A stretch of DNA of 61,956 nt from Aequorivita aurantiaca (GTDB taxonomy: Bacteria; Bacteroidota; Bacteroidia; Flavobacteriales; Flavobacteriaceae). Positions 1 to 7,469 of the stretch are shown here, one piece after another (position 1 is the first letter of the stretch; each line of letters opens with the position of its first letter). The notes beneath the pieces are model-generated. The model was given only the letters and a program-made list of their open reading frames with translations, was not told where the DNA came from and made no database searches. The position numbers and the translations under genes are program-made. Location: assembly GCF_030410135.1 (NCBI RefSeq), contig NZ_JAUGQQ010000011.1, forward strand, positions 1 to 61,956, in the 5' to 3' direction.

Positions 1-1
1 A

Positions 2-85
2 TCCAGCGACTACTGGTTCCGCGTGGAGTATACCGAGGACGGGAACCCAAAGGAATTCAAAGGACATTTTACCCTAAAACGATAA
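2..85 (+). CDS. C-terminal end of a T9SS type B sorting-domain protein (5' part outside window)
   Basis: Only the last 27 codons are present, in the frame starting at base 2 and ending with TAA at 83-85. The peptide (SSDYWFRVEYTEDGNP, then KEFKGHFTLKR) matches the end of the gliding-motility-associated C-terminal domain (T9SS type B sorting domain), which closes with a KGHFTLKR-like strand. Proteins with this tail are secreted across the outer membrane by the type IX system. The next gene, 9 nt downstream, is a SprF/PorP-type protein, the usual partner of type B cargo. The nature of the cargo itself cannot be told from this fragment. Confidence 0.8.
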   Translation, partial: SSDYWFRVEYTEDGNPKEFKGHFTLKR

Positions 86-94
86 ACAAGTATT

Positions 95-1096
95 ATGAAC
101 ATAAAAAAAATCCCCCTTATCTTATTTTTCATCTCATCGCTTTTTAGTTATTCGCAAGATGGTATTCCCATATATTCCGAATATTTGGCTGATAATTTAT
201 ATTTGCTACATCCCTCAATGGCTGGTGCGGCTACTCACAATCAACTAAGGTTAACGGCCAGGCAGCAGTGGTTCGACCAAGAGGATGCGCCTAACTTACA
301 AACGTTGAGCTTTAATGCAAGATTAGGAGAACAGTCAGGGGTAGGAGCGATATTTTATAATGATAAAAACGGATATCATTCGCAAACCGGGGGATATGTA
401 ACATATGCCCATCATCTTATGTTTTCAAGGAGTGAGGCAGATCTGAATCAATTATCTTTCGGTTTAAGTGCGGGATTGACGCAGCAAAGATTGGACGAAA
501 CAAATTTTCCTTTGGATGATTATGATCCCGTTATTGCAGGAATAATTCAGAGTACTTCCTATTTTAATGTAGATGCGGGGCTATCCTATAATTTTCTGGA
601 TTTTTCAGCGCATTTTACTGTAAAGAATATCATATTTCAAAACAGGTCTATATATACGGAGGAATATGAATCCAATAACCAAAGAAAATATTTGCTTTCC
701 GCAGCATATGCTATCGGAAAATATGGCGCCGATTGGAGTTATGAACCCTCATTTCTTTTTCAGTGGAGTGAAGGTACCGGCGAGCAAGCCATTGATGTAA
801 ATTTTAAGGCCTACAGAACGATGGACTTTGGACAATTATGGGGCGGATTGTCCTACAGAAGAGGTTTTGACGGGGCCGATTATTTGAACGGCGCTGAAGT
901 TAAAGGACAAAAACCGCAATATTTTTCGCCGATTTTGGGTATTAACTATAAGAATTTTATGTTCGCCTATACCTATACCTATCAATCCGGAAACGTGAGG
1001 TTTGATGGCGGTTCCTATCACCAAATTACTTTGGGTTACGACTTTTTGGGCGGCAGACCGGAACCGTATGACTGTAACTGTCCAGCAATTAATTAA
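95..1096 (+). CDS. PorP/SprF family type IX secretion system outer-membrane protein
   Basis: 333 aa with a signal peptide (about residues 1-21, MNIKKIPLILFFISSLFSYS). The mature part starts with the family's DGIPIYSEYLADNLYLLHPS and HPSMAGAA segments, then alternating beta-strand sequence to the C-terminus, as expected for an outer-membrane barrel of the PorP/SprF family. SprF-like proteins are needed for secretion or surface attachment of the type B CTD protein encoded just upstream. The 9-nt spacing to the preceding stop suggests one transcript, closed by the hairpin at 1118. It is probably a paralogue dedicated to this cargo rather than the core PorP. The assignment is firm at family level. 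Confidence 0.9.
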   Translation: MNIKKIPLILFFISSLFSYSQDGIPIYSEYLADNLYLLHPSMAGAATHNQLRLTARQQWFDQEDAPNLQTLSFNARLGEQSGVGAIFYNDKNGYHSQTGGYVTYAHHLMFSRSEADLNQLSFGLSAGLTQQRLDETNFPLDDYDPVIAGIIQSTSYFNVDAGLSYNFLDFSAHFTVKNIIFQNRSIYTEEYESNNQRKYLLSAAYAIGKYGADWSYEPSFLFQWSEGTGEQAIDVNFKAYRTMDFGQLWGGLSYRRGFDGADYLNGAEVKGQKPQYFSPILGINYKNFMFAYTYTYQSGNVRFDGGSYHQITLGYDFLGGRPEPYDCNCPAIN

Positions 1097-1117
1097 TCAT
1101 TCCTAATTAAAATATAA

Positions 1118-1146
1118 AGCCTGACTATTAATGTCAGGCTTTTTTA
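1118..1146 (+). terminator. Rho-independent terminator of the sprF-like operon
   Basis: Eight-bp perfect stem AGCCTGAC / GTCAGGCT with a 7-nt loop (TATTAAT), followed by TTTTTTATTT, 22 nt after the stop of the SprF-like gene. Confidence 0.85.
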
Positions 1147-1176
1147 TTTGGTCGGGACTTATTCCCATATATAATT

Positions 1177-1293
1177 CTAGTATTGGTCTGTTGTGGCGAT
1201 TAATGATGAATCTACCCGGTTTTTGATTTCTGCTTTACCTGACGCGGTTATGGCGAAGGATAAAAGTAGTAATATGAATGGCAGCTTTTTCAT
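1177..1293 (-). CDS. Small putative exported peptide (38 aa)
   Basis: Minus-strand ORF from ATG at 1293-1291 to TAG at 1177-1179, 38 codons. The N-terminus MKKLPFILLLLSFAITASG is a typical signal peptide (KK, then about 12 hydrophobic residues, then A-x-A/G-like end). The remaining 19 residues are polar (KAEIKNRVDSSLIATTDQY). It sits alone between the sprF-like terminator and the sensor-kinase gene and is oriented opposite to both. No family is recognised. A short random ORF is possible, but the signal-peptide pattern directly after an ATG in otherwise empty DNA favours a real gene or a remnant of a larger secreted protein. Confidence 0.45.
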   Translation of the reverse strand: MKKLPFILLLLSFAITASGKAEIKNRVDSSLIATTDQY

Positions 1294-1503
1294 ATTTGTT
1301 GTTTTAAGTTAATCCTAACCAGTAAACTTAAATCGAACATTTCTCTATAAAAACCTTTGATTAGGCAGCAAGCAAAATGAATTAGTAAACGATTCCTTTC
1401 AGTGAGCAATGCAATCTTTTTCAGTTTTTCAAAACGCTATTTCAGAATAATGTATTTTTATTCGTTTCAACAAAGTGCGTAAGTTTACAGTTTTAAACTC
1501 ATA

Positions 1504-3699
1504 ATGAAAAAACTCGTTTTTCTTTTCTTGACTGTGGCATTTTTTTATGCCCCAACATGTTTTGCGCAATCAAAATCTTCCGTGGAAATTAAATCATTTC
1601 TGTTGAAGGGAGAAGTAAGGGATGGCCAAACAAACTTACCGATATCAAAGGTAAATGTGGAGATCTTGGGCGGGCAATACACCACAACCAATGGGCAGGG
1701 CAGATTTGTGGTTTCTGCAAAAATTGGTGATGAATTAGTTATAAAAAGTGATGATTTTGTAACGGTTTACCATACTGTTAAAAAGAATGATTTCATTACA
1801 ATTAAGGTTGAAAATGCAAAAACGGCGACCGCTCCTATTCCTTCCAAAAGGTCGCTCGAGACGGGGCAAGGAGGTTTCAGGGTGTATTTGGATTCGGCTA
1901 AATTCTATCTTAAAAAAGACGCTCAGAAAAGCATTGAATATGTCACCAAGGCAATGGAACCAAAATCCGGCAAGACTATAACCAAAAAGGAAAACGCATT
2001 AGCCCTAGAAACTTTGGGCGATATCAATTTTTTTTGGGCGTTGCCGGATCTAGCGGTAGAAAATTATAAACAAAGTATTGAAAATGGGGCAGGCACAGAC
2101 GTGACAATCAAATTGGCAAAGGCATTTTCGCAAAATAAGAATTATCAGGAAAGCCTTTCTACTTTTCAAAATCTGCTAAATGCAACTCTTTCGGCCAATC
2201 AAATGGCGGAAGTTTTCGAAGGTTTGGGCGATACATATAAAGCCATTGGAGAAGGCGTAAAAAGCGTTTTTAACTACCAAAAGGCGCTGGATATTGCCAA
2301 GGACAATAAAATAATCCCAAAAATTACAAATCTAAATTCCAAGATTGGCGAAACATATGCCCAAAGTGGCGCATTGAATGAAGCTGAGGAATATTTTGAC
2401 AATTCCCTTAAACTTGCCAAAAAGGAAAACAAACAGCGCGCGGTTTCGGAAAAAAACAAAGTGGCCGATTTTTATAATCAAAATCGGGAATACGAGAAGG
2501 AAATCCAACTTCGTGAGGAAACATTAAAGGAGTTAAATTCCATGCAAACAGGCACAACCGTTGAGGATGAAGCGTTAACCCCGCAAAGGCAGAACTATAA
2601 AATTGCGAATGCTTTCGTGGCGCAGGAAAAGTATAAACAGGCAATCCCATACTTAGAAAAAAGTATTGCCGAGGCCGATAAAAAGGAAGATTTGATAGTT
2701 CAAAAAGATGCGGTTCGAAAGCTTTCCGAGATTTATCGGGATATTGGGGAGTTTGACAAGGCCACTGAAAGCTACCAACGCTATGTGGAAGTGGTGGACG
2801 AACTATATGTAAAAAAGGAGCAGGAAATAAGCCAGGCAGCGCGCTTTAGCAAGGAAATTACTGAAAAGCAAAACCGTATTGCCAGTTTGGAAAATGACCG
2901 AAAGCTGAAGGAAAGCCGGTATAAGTTGGCCTTCGAAAATCAGGAATTAGTTCAAACCAACAATCGCATCCAGAGATGGGTCATCATTTCATTGGCCGTT
3001 ATCGTGTTGTTACTAATTTTTGCAGCTTATGCCCAATACAAAAATGTGAAACAACAAAAATTAGCAAATAATCTTTTGGCACTGAAATCGCTTCGGTCTC
3101 AAATGAATCCGCATTTTATTTTCAATGCATTGAATTCCGTGAATAGTTTTATTGCCGTGAATGATGAACGAACGGCCAACAAATATTTGACGGATTTTTC
3201 ATTATTGATGCGTTCGGTATTGGAAAACAGCGAAGAGGATTTTATACCGTTACAGAAGGAAATTGAATTGTTGGAACTTTATGTGAAACTGGAACATTTC
3301 AGGTTTAAGGATAAATTCGACTATAAAATTTCGATTGACGAAAGCATCGCGTTGAACGAGTTCGTAATTCCGCCAATGTTACTTCAGCCTTATGTTGAAA
3401 ATGCCGTTTGGCATGGACTTCGGTACAAAGATCAAAGGGGATTTTTGGAGATTAATTTTCAGCAAATTAATTCCGAAACCATAAAAATTTCTATTATTGA
3501 CGATGGCATTGGCCGTTCAAAATCAAAAGAATTCAAGACCGAAAACCAGAAAAAGCAAAAATCGAAAGGAATGGGCAACACCGAAAAACGCATAGCCATT
3601 TTGAATGAAATGTATAAGGACAAAGTAGATGTAAATGTGGAAAACGTTTTCGAAAATAATGAAGGAACAAGAGTAGAATTAATTCTAAAAAAGGATTAA
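1504..3699 (+). CDS. LytS-type sensor histidine kinase with CarboxypepD-reg-like and TPR sensor region
   Basis: 731 aa. Signal peptide at 1-22. Residues ~33-85 look like a carboxypeptidase-regulatory-like beta-sandwich (KGEVRDGQTNLPISKVNVEI). TPR-type helical repeats occupy ~150-440, then a coiled coil to ~485 and a single TM helix at ~492-513. The cytoplasmic part is a His_kinase (LytS/YehU) domain with the LRSQMNPHFIFNALN motif, the phospho-acceptor His being H537, and a HATPase_c with ENAVWHGL and DDGIG motifs. It should phosphorylate the LytTR regulator encoded 49 nt downstream. The periplasmic TPR/beta-sandwich sensor is an inference from domain order; the ligand is unknown. Confidence 0.9.
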   Translation: MKKLVFLFLTVAFFYAPTCFAQSKSSVEIKSFLLKGEVRDGQTNLPISKVNVEILGGQYTTTNGQGRFVVSAKIGDELVIKSDDFVTVYHTVKKNDFITIKVENAKTATAPIPSKRSLETGQGGFRVYLDSAKFYLKKDAQKSIEYVTKAMEPKSGKTITKKENALALETLGDINFFWALPDLAVENYKQSIENGAGTDVTIKLAKAFSQNKNYQESLSTFQNLLNATLSANQMAEVFEGLGDTYKAIGEGVKSVFNYQKALDIAKDNKIIPKITNLNSKIGETYAQSGALNEAEEYFDNSLKLAKKENKQRAVSEKNKVADFYNQNREYEKEIQLREETLKELNSMQTGTTVEDEALTPQRQNYKIANAFVAQEKYKQAIPYLEKSIAEADKKEDLIVQKDAVRKLSEIYRDIGEFDKATESYQRYVEVVDELYVKKEQEISQAARFSKEITEKQNRIASLENDRKLKESRYKLAFENQELVQTNNRIQRWVIISLAVIVLLLIFAAYAQYKNVKQQKLANNLLALKSLRSQMNPHFIFNALNSVNSFIAVNDERTANKYLTDFSLLMRSVLENSEEDFIPLQKEIELLELYVKLEHFRFKDKFDYKISIDESIALNEFVIPPMLLQPYVENAVWHGLRYKDQRGFLEINFQQINSETIKISIIDDGIGRSKSKEFKTENQKKQKSKGMGNTEKRIAILNEMYKDKVDVNVENVFENNEGTRVELILKKD

Positions 3700-3748
3700 T
3701 AATGACAAATTCAATTATTCACGAACTCACGACTTAACCATTACACTA

Positions 3749-4480
3749 ATGAAATTAAACGCAATAATTGTAGAAGACGAAGAAACCAGCCGGGAAATCC
3801 TACGAAATTATTTGTCAAAATATTGTCCGAATATCGTGCTAAAAGGAGCAGCGGCAAATGTTGATGAAGCTTTGGTTTTAATTCGGAATAATGATTTGGA
3901 CGTTGTTTTTCTGGATGTGGAAATGCCTTTTGGCAATGCTTTCGATTTATTGGACAAAGTGGGCGACAGGCAGTTTGAAACAATTTTTGTGACCGCCTAC
4001 AGCCATTATGCCATTGACGCATTAAATGCACACGCATCCTATTATTTGTTGAAACCTATTTCCATTGATAAATTGATTGAAGCGGTGGATTATGTGCACG
4101 AAATTAAGCAGAAGGAAAACACACTTCAAAATTCCATATTAAAACCATTGCAAACGCAAGTGGCCGGAAAGATTACAATTCCGTTGCAAAATGGTTTCGA
4201 GGTTCTGCAGATGGAGGATATATTGTATTGCCAAGCAGATGACAATTATACGCAGATTCACCTAAAAGTGGGCAAGCGTTTGGTAAGCAAAACCCTAAAA
4301 TATTTTGAGGATTCGCTTTCGGAGAATGGTTTTGCGCGCGTACATAAATCCTATTTAGTGAACGTAAATGAAATTACGGAGTACAAAAAGGGAAAGGGTG
4401 GGAGCGTAGTGCTTTCTAGCGGAAAGGAAATAATGGTAAGTCCTTCACGTAAAAAGGATTTGCTTGCTTATTTCGGTTAG
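3749..4480 (+). CDS. LytTR-family response regulator
   Basis: 243 aa. The receiver domain spans 1-~118, with acidic pair E9/D10, phospho-acceptor D56 (VFLDVEMP) and the conserved lysine in YYLLKPI. A LytTR DNA-binding domain follows from ~145 to the end (ILYCQADDNYTQIHL, FARVHKSYLVNVNEI, VVLSSGKEIMVSPSRKK). It is the evident partner of the LytS-type kinase directly upstream. LytTR proteins bind direct repeats in target promoters; no such target is identified here. Start codon and length fit the family. Confidence 0.93.
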   Translation: MKLNAIIVEDEETSREILRNYLSKYCPNIVLKGAAANVDEALVLIRNNDLDVVFLDVEMPFGNAFDLLDKVGDRQFETIFVTAYSHYAIDALNAHASYYLLKPISIDKLIEAVDYVHEIKQKENTLQNSILKPLQTQVAGKITIPLQNGFEVLQMEDILYCQADDNYTQIHLKVGKRLVSKTLKYFEDSLSENGFARVHKSYLVNVNEITEYKKGKGGSVVLSSGKEIMVSPSRKKDLLAYFG

Positions 4481-4485
4481 AAATT

Positions 4486-4513
4486 GCACGATGCAAGTTG
4501 CAGGTTGCAAGTT
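4486..4513 (+). repeat. Heptamer array GCANGTT-like (4 units)
   Basis: Four consecutive 7-mers: GCACGAT, GCAAGTT, GCAGGTT, GCAAGTT. They begin 6 nt after the stop of the LytTR gene. Confidence 0.6.
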
Positions 4514-4547
4514 TGTTTGAATACATCTTTAGCTTTATTTTTGAAAT

Positions 4548-4572
4548 CTGAAACCTGAAACCTGAAACCTGA
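4548..4572 (+). repeat. Heptamer array CTGAAAC (3 exact units plus partial)
   Basis: Three exact copies of CTGAAAC at 4548-4568, flanked by a degenerate TTGAAAT before and CTGAA after. The last partial unit runs into the ATG of the gamma-carbonic-anhydrase-like gene at 4573. Confidence 0.75.
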
Positions 4573-5085
4573 ATGATAATTAAACCCGTAAACGGAAAAC
4601 ATCCACAAATTCCCGACGATTGTTTTATTGCAGAGAATGCCACAATAGTGGGCAATGTGGTTATGGGCAATGAATGTAGTGTGTGGTTCAATGCAGTTAT
4701 TCGTGGCGATGTGCATTTCATTAAAATGGGAAATAGAGTGAACGTGCAGGACGGTGCTGTAATTCACGCCACTTATAAAACTTCGCCAACCACTATTGGA
4801 AATAATGTTTCTATTGGACACAATGCAATTGTTCACGGTTGCACCATTCACGATAACGTATTGATCGGTATGGGAAGCATTGTGATGGACGATTGTGTGG
4901 TGGAGAGCAACACTATAATAGCCGCCGGCGCCGTGGTTTCAAAGAATACGCGGGTAGAAAGTGGAAGTATTTATGCCGGTATTCCTGCCAGAAAACTGAA
5001 AGAGATAAGTCCCGAATTGACCAAAGGCGAAATTGAACGCATCGCGAATAATTATGTTTTTTATTCTTCTTGGTTTAAGGAGTGA
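4573..5085 (+). CDS. Gamma carbonic anhydrase family protein (YrdA/PaaY-like)
   Basis: 170 aa with a left-handed beta-helix of hexapeptide repeats (ATIVGNVVMG, VSIGHNAIVHGC, VLIGMGSIVMDD, TIIAAGAVVSKNT) and a C-terminal helix. The three zinc-ligand histidines of gamma-CAs are present: H65 (AVIHATY), H83 and H88 (SIGHNAIVH). The protein is expected to form a trimer with metal sites between subunits. Many close relatives have no measured carbonic anhydrase activity, so the enzymatic role is uncertain. A heptamer array abuts the start codon; no obvious own promoter is seen. Confidence 0.88.
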   Translation: MIIKPVNGKHPQIPDDCFIAENATIVGNVVMGNECSVWFNAVIRGDVHFIKMGNRVNVQDGAVIHATYKTSPTTIGNNVSIGHNAIVHGCTIHDNVLIGMGSIVMDDCVVESNTIIAAGAVVSKNTRVESGSIYAGIPARKLKEISPELTKGEIERIANNYVFYSSWFKE

Positions 5086-5086
5086 A

Positions 5087-5878
5087 TTAAAAATCTTCCT
5101 GCGCAATGCTAACAAATTTTGAATAATCCTTCAGCAACAATTGAAGGGTGTTGGTTGTTGCATTGGTAAAAAATTGAAGTTGTGGCGGGGTATTGTATTC
5201 CCTGAGTAAATTCAAACTTTGCAACACGGTTTTCGTTTGCCGTGCCACTGCTTCCCCAGAATCTATTATTTTAACATTCGGTGGGAGTATTTTCATTAAC
5301 TGGGGAACAATGTACGGGTAATGGCTGCATCCCAAAACCAGATAATCTACATTGGCATCAATCATCGGTTTGGTGTGTTTTTTCAATAATGAAACCATTT
5401 CGGGACCATCCAGATTTCCAGCCTCAATTAGCTTCACCAAGCCTTCGCCAATAATTTCAACAACACTAATATCCTTAGTAAATTCCTTAGTAGTTCTGCT
5501 GAAAAGCGCACTGCTCAAAGTTCCTTTTGTGGCCAAAATCCCAATGCTTTTTGAGGCTGTTTGGAGCGCTGCTGGTTTAATTGCCGGCTCAATGCCTATT
5601 ATTGGAATGTCATAATTTTCCCGAAGGGTGGCTATGGCATTGGTGGTTGCGGTATTGCAGGCGACTACAATAATTTTGGAGCCGAGTTCCAATAATTTCT
5701 CAGTGTTTTTTATGCTAAGGGCTGTAATTTCCTCCGCCGATCTATTTCCGTAAGGAGCATTTTTACTGTCGGCCAAATATATCGTGTTTTCGTATGGCAA
5801 TAATTTATGGATTTCCTTCCAAATAGAGGAACCTCCGACGCCCGAGTCAAAAACACCTATGGGGTTATTTCTATCCAT
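5087..5878 (-). CDS. murI: Glutamate racemase
   Basis: 263 aa from ATG at 5878 (MDRNNPIGVFDSGVGG). It interconverts L- and D-glutamate for peptidoglycan. The two catalytic cysteines are visible, C74 (VVACNTATTN) and C184 (VLGCSHYPY), together with D11 in the FDSGVGG signature. An ATG at 5914 is also in frame but lies on the T-tract of the terminator at 5916-5946, so the start at 5878 fits both the family and the transcription layout. It follows the OmpH gene in the same direction, but the hairpin between them argues for a separate or attenuated transcript. Confidence 0.93.
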   Translation of the reverse strand: MDRNNPIGVFDSGVGGSSIWKEIHKLLPYENTIYLADSKNAPYGNRSAEEITALSIKNTEKLLELGSKIIVVACNTATTNAIATLRENYDIPIIGIEPAIKPAALQTASKSIGILATKGTLSSALFSRTTKEFTKDISVVEIIGEGLVKLIEAGNLDGPEMVSLLKKHTKPMIDANVDYLVLGCSHYPYIVPQLMKILPPNVKIIDSGEAVARQTKTVLQSLNLLREYNTPPQLQFFTNATTNTLQLLLKDYSKFVSIAQEDF

Positions 5879-5915
5879 CGCGTAAAAATAGCCAAATACT
5901 TCAAATTGTGGCATA

Positions 5916-5946
5916 AAAAAACTGCCCGCTAAATAGGGGCAGTTTT
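5916..5946 (-). terminator. Terminator after the bamA-ompH-ompH block
   Basis: Minus-strand hairpin AAAACTGCCCC / GGGCAGTTTT with an 8-nt loop and a run of T on the minus strand (A-run at 5914-5920). It lies 21 nt after the stop of the short OmpH gene and just upstream of murI. Confidence 0.8.
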
Positions 5947-5966
5947 AAACTATTTCATAAAAAGAA

Positions 5967-6476
5967 TTACATTCCGAGGTCCTTTTTAACATCGGCCATA
6001 AGGTCTTTGCCATCCGCAAGAATAACACCGCTTCCAACGGTAGAGTCTAATACATATTGATATCCTTGGGCTTTGGCCACTTTTTGAATAGTGGATTGTG
6101 CTTTTTCAAGGATTGGTTTAAAAATGTCCGTTCTTTTTTTATCCAGATCCTGAAGAGCCTGTTGTCTGTAAGCTTGGATGTTGTCCTGCATACCTTGAAC
6201 TTCTTGGAATCGTTTTTGGTTTTCCTCATCAGTTTTTGTAGTGGCCTCGGCATCATATTGCTTCATTTTGGTCTCCAGTTCCTTGGCCATTGCCTTGATT
6301 TCTGTATCATACGTTTTCTGCACTTTTTCCAATTGACTTTGCGCTGCCTTGTATTCCGGCATTGCTTCAATCAGCTCCTGTGCATTGATGTGTGCAATTT
6401 TTGATTGGGCGTTCACAAAACTTGTAGCTCCCACGAAAAGTGCAATTGCAACTAGTAACGTTTTCATTTTTTTCAT
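5967..6476 (-). CDS. OmpH/Skp family periplasmic chaperone
   Basis: 169 aa with signal peptide 1-~23 (MKKMKTLLVAIALFVGATSF). The mature protein begins KIAHINAQELIEAMPEYKAA, the family's start, then a long heptad-rich coiled coil (~45-125) and a C-terminal return segment (YQYVLDSTVGSGVILADGKD). Skp holds unfolded outer-membrane proteins on the way to BamA. It lies downstream of a second, longer OmpH gene and bamA in one direction, so the three probably serve the same outer-membrane assembly route. Confidence 0.9.
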   Translation of the reverse strand: MKKMKTLLVAIALFVGATSFVNAQSKIAHINAQELIEAMPEYKAAQSQLEKVQKTYDTEIKAMAKELETKMKQYDAEATTKTDEENQKRFQEVQGMQDNIQAYRQQALQDLDKKRTDIFKPILEKAQSTIQKVAKAQGYQYVLDSTVGSGVILADGKDLMADVKKDLGM

Positions 6477-6542
6477 TGTAAGTGTATTTAATTTAAGTGT
6501 TATTTTATTTGAAAGTATTGGTTATTAAAAGCGTTTATGAAA

Positions 6543-7427
6543 TTATTGGCCATCGCCGTCGCCGCTGCCTTCATCCCCACCGTCTGCGGGTGTGTTTGTT
6601 CTATTTTGGCGGGCATTCATTATTGAATCTCTTCTTTGTTCTCTTTCTAGGATCAAACGTTGGCGGCGCTCTTCAAATTCGGCTTTTTTGACTGCTCTAA
6701 TTGAATCGCGTTCTTTTTGCCGTTGAGCCATCATTTCTTCTCGTTCGGTTTTTTTGGCATCAACTATTTTTTCACGCTCCTCCTGTTTTTCTTGTATTGC
6801 TTTCTCTCTTTCTGTAACGGCCCCTTCTTCTTCCAAGGACAGTTTTTCGCGCTGCTCAATTTCGCGCTTTTCCTTTTTGTCCGCGGCCTGCACTCTTCTG
6901 CCGGCACGTTCAATACTCCGTAAGACTAAATCACTGATATCATTTCTTTTTGCGGCAAAAAGCATTACCACATCTGCAGATTTATCAAAGATGAAATCAT
7001 ACTTTTTGTTTTCGGCAATTTCCTGTACAATATTGAAAACTTGGTCTTGAATGGGTTGCACCAGTTGGCGGCGCTGAATCATCAAATCACCGGTCGGGCC
7101 AAAACGATCCTGCTGATATTTGAGCATTTCGTCTTCCTTAATTTTTATTTCCTCTTCTCGCTCATCAATTAATTCCTTGGTCAAAAGAACTCTTTCATTG
7201 GCAAGATTCAATTTCATTTGATCTATTTCCTTTTGTTTCTTCTCGATGTCCTGTTTCCAGCGCTGCACCTTTCCTTCCAATTGAATGGACGCTTCTTTAT
7301 ATTCGGGAACACTTTCCAAGATATATTCCATATCAATATATCCAATTCGGACGCCTCTTTGTGCTTCTGCCATGAAGGTGAAGCAAAAAAGGGCAAGTGT
7401 GAAAAAGAGGGTTTTTTTTGTCTTCAT
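6543..7427 (-). CDS. OmpH/Skp family protein with long charged C-terminal extension
   Basis: 294 aa, signal peptide 1-~22 (MKTKKTLFFTLALFCFTFMA). The OmpH core spans ~25-170 (RIGYIDMEYILESVPEYKEA, then coiled coil, then YDFIFDKSADVVML). From ~175 on comes an Arg/Glu/Lys-rich extension with many EREK/QKERD heptads, ending in a Gly/Asp-rich tail. The extension is absent from the shorter neighbour and may lengthen the chaperone tentacles. It lies between bamA (42 nt upstream) and the short OmpH gene, most likely in one operon. Confidence 0.88.
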   Translation of the reverse strand: MKTKKTLFFTLALFCFTFMAEAQRGVRIGYIDMEYILESVPEYKEASIQLEGKVQRWKQDIEKKQKEIDQMKLNLANERVLLTKELIDEREEEIKIKEDEMLKYQQDRFGPTGDLMIQRRQLVQPIQDQVFNIVQEIAENKKYDFIFDKSADVVMLFAAKRNDISDLVLRSIERAGRRVQAADKKEKREIEQREKLSLEEEGAVTEREKAIQEKQEEREKIVDAKKTEREEMMAQRQKERDSIRAVKKAEFEERRQRLILEREQRRDSIMNARQNRTNTPADGGDEGSGDGDGQ

Positions 7428-7469
7428 ATTTATTTGGTTGTTGTTTAAGAAAATATCGTGCCAGTTTTT

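Noticed and set aside
5879-5914. Upstream ATG for murI
   Set aside because: It lies on the T-tract of the preceding terminator, and the racemase family begins at MDRNNPIGVFDSG.
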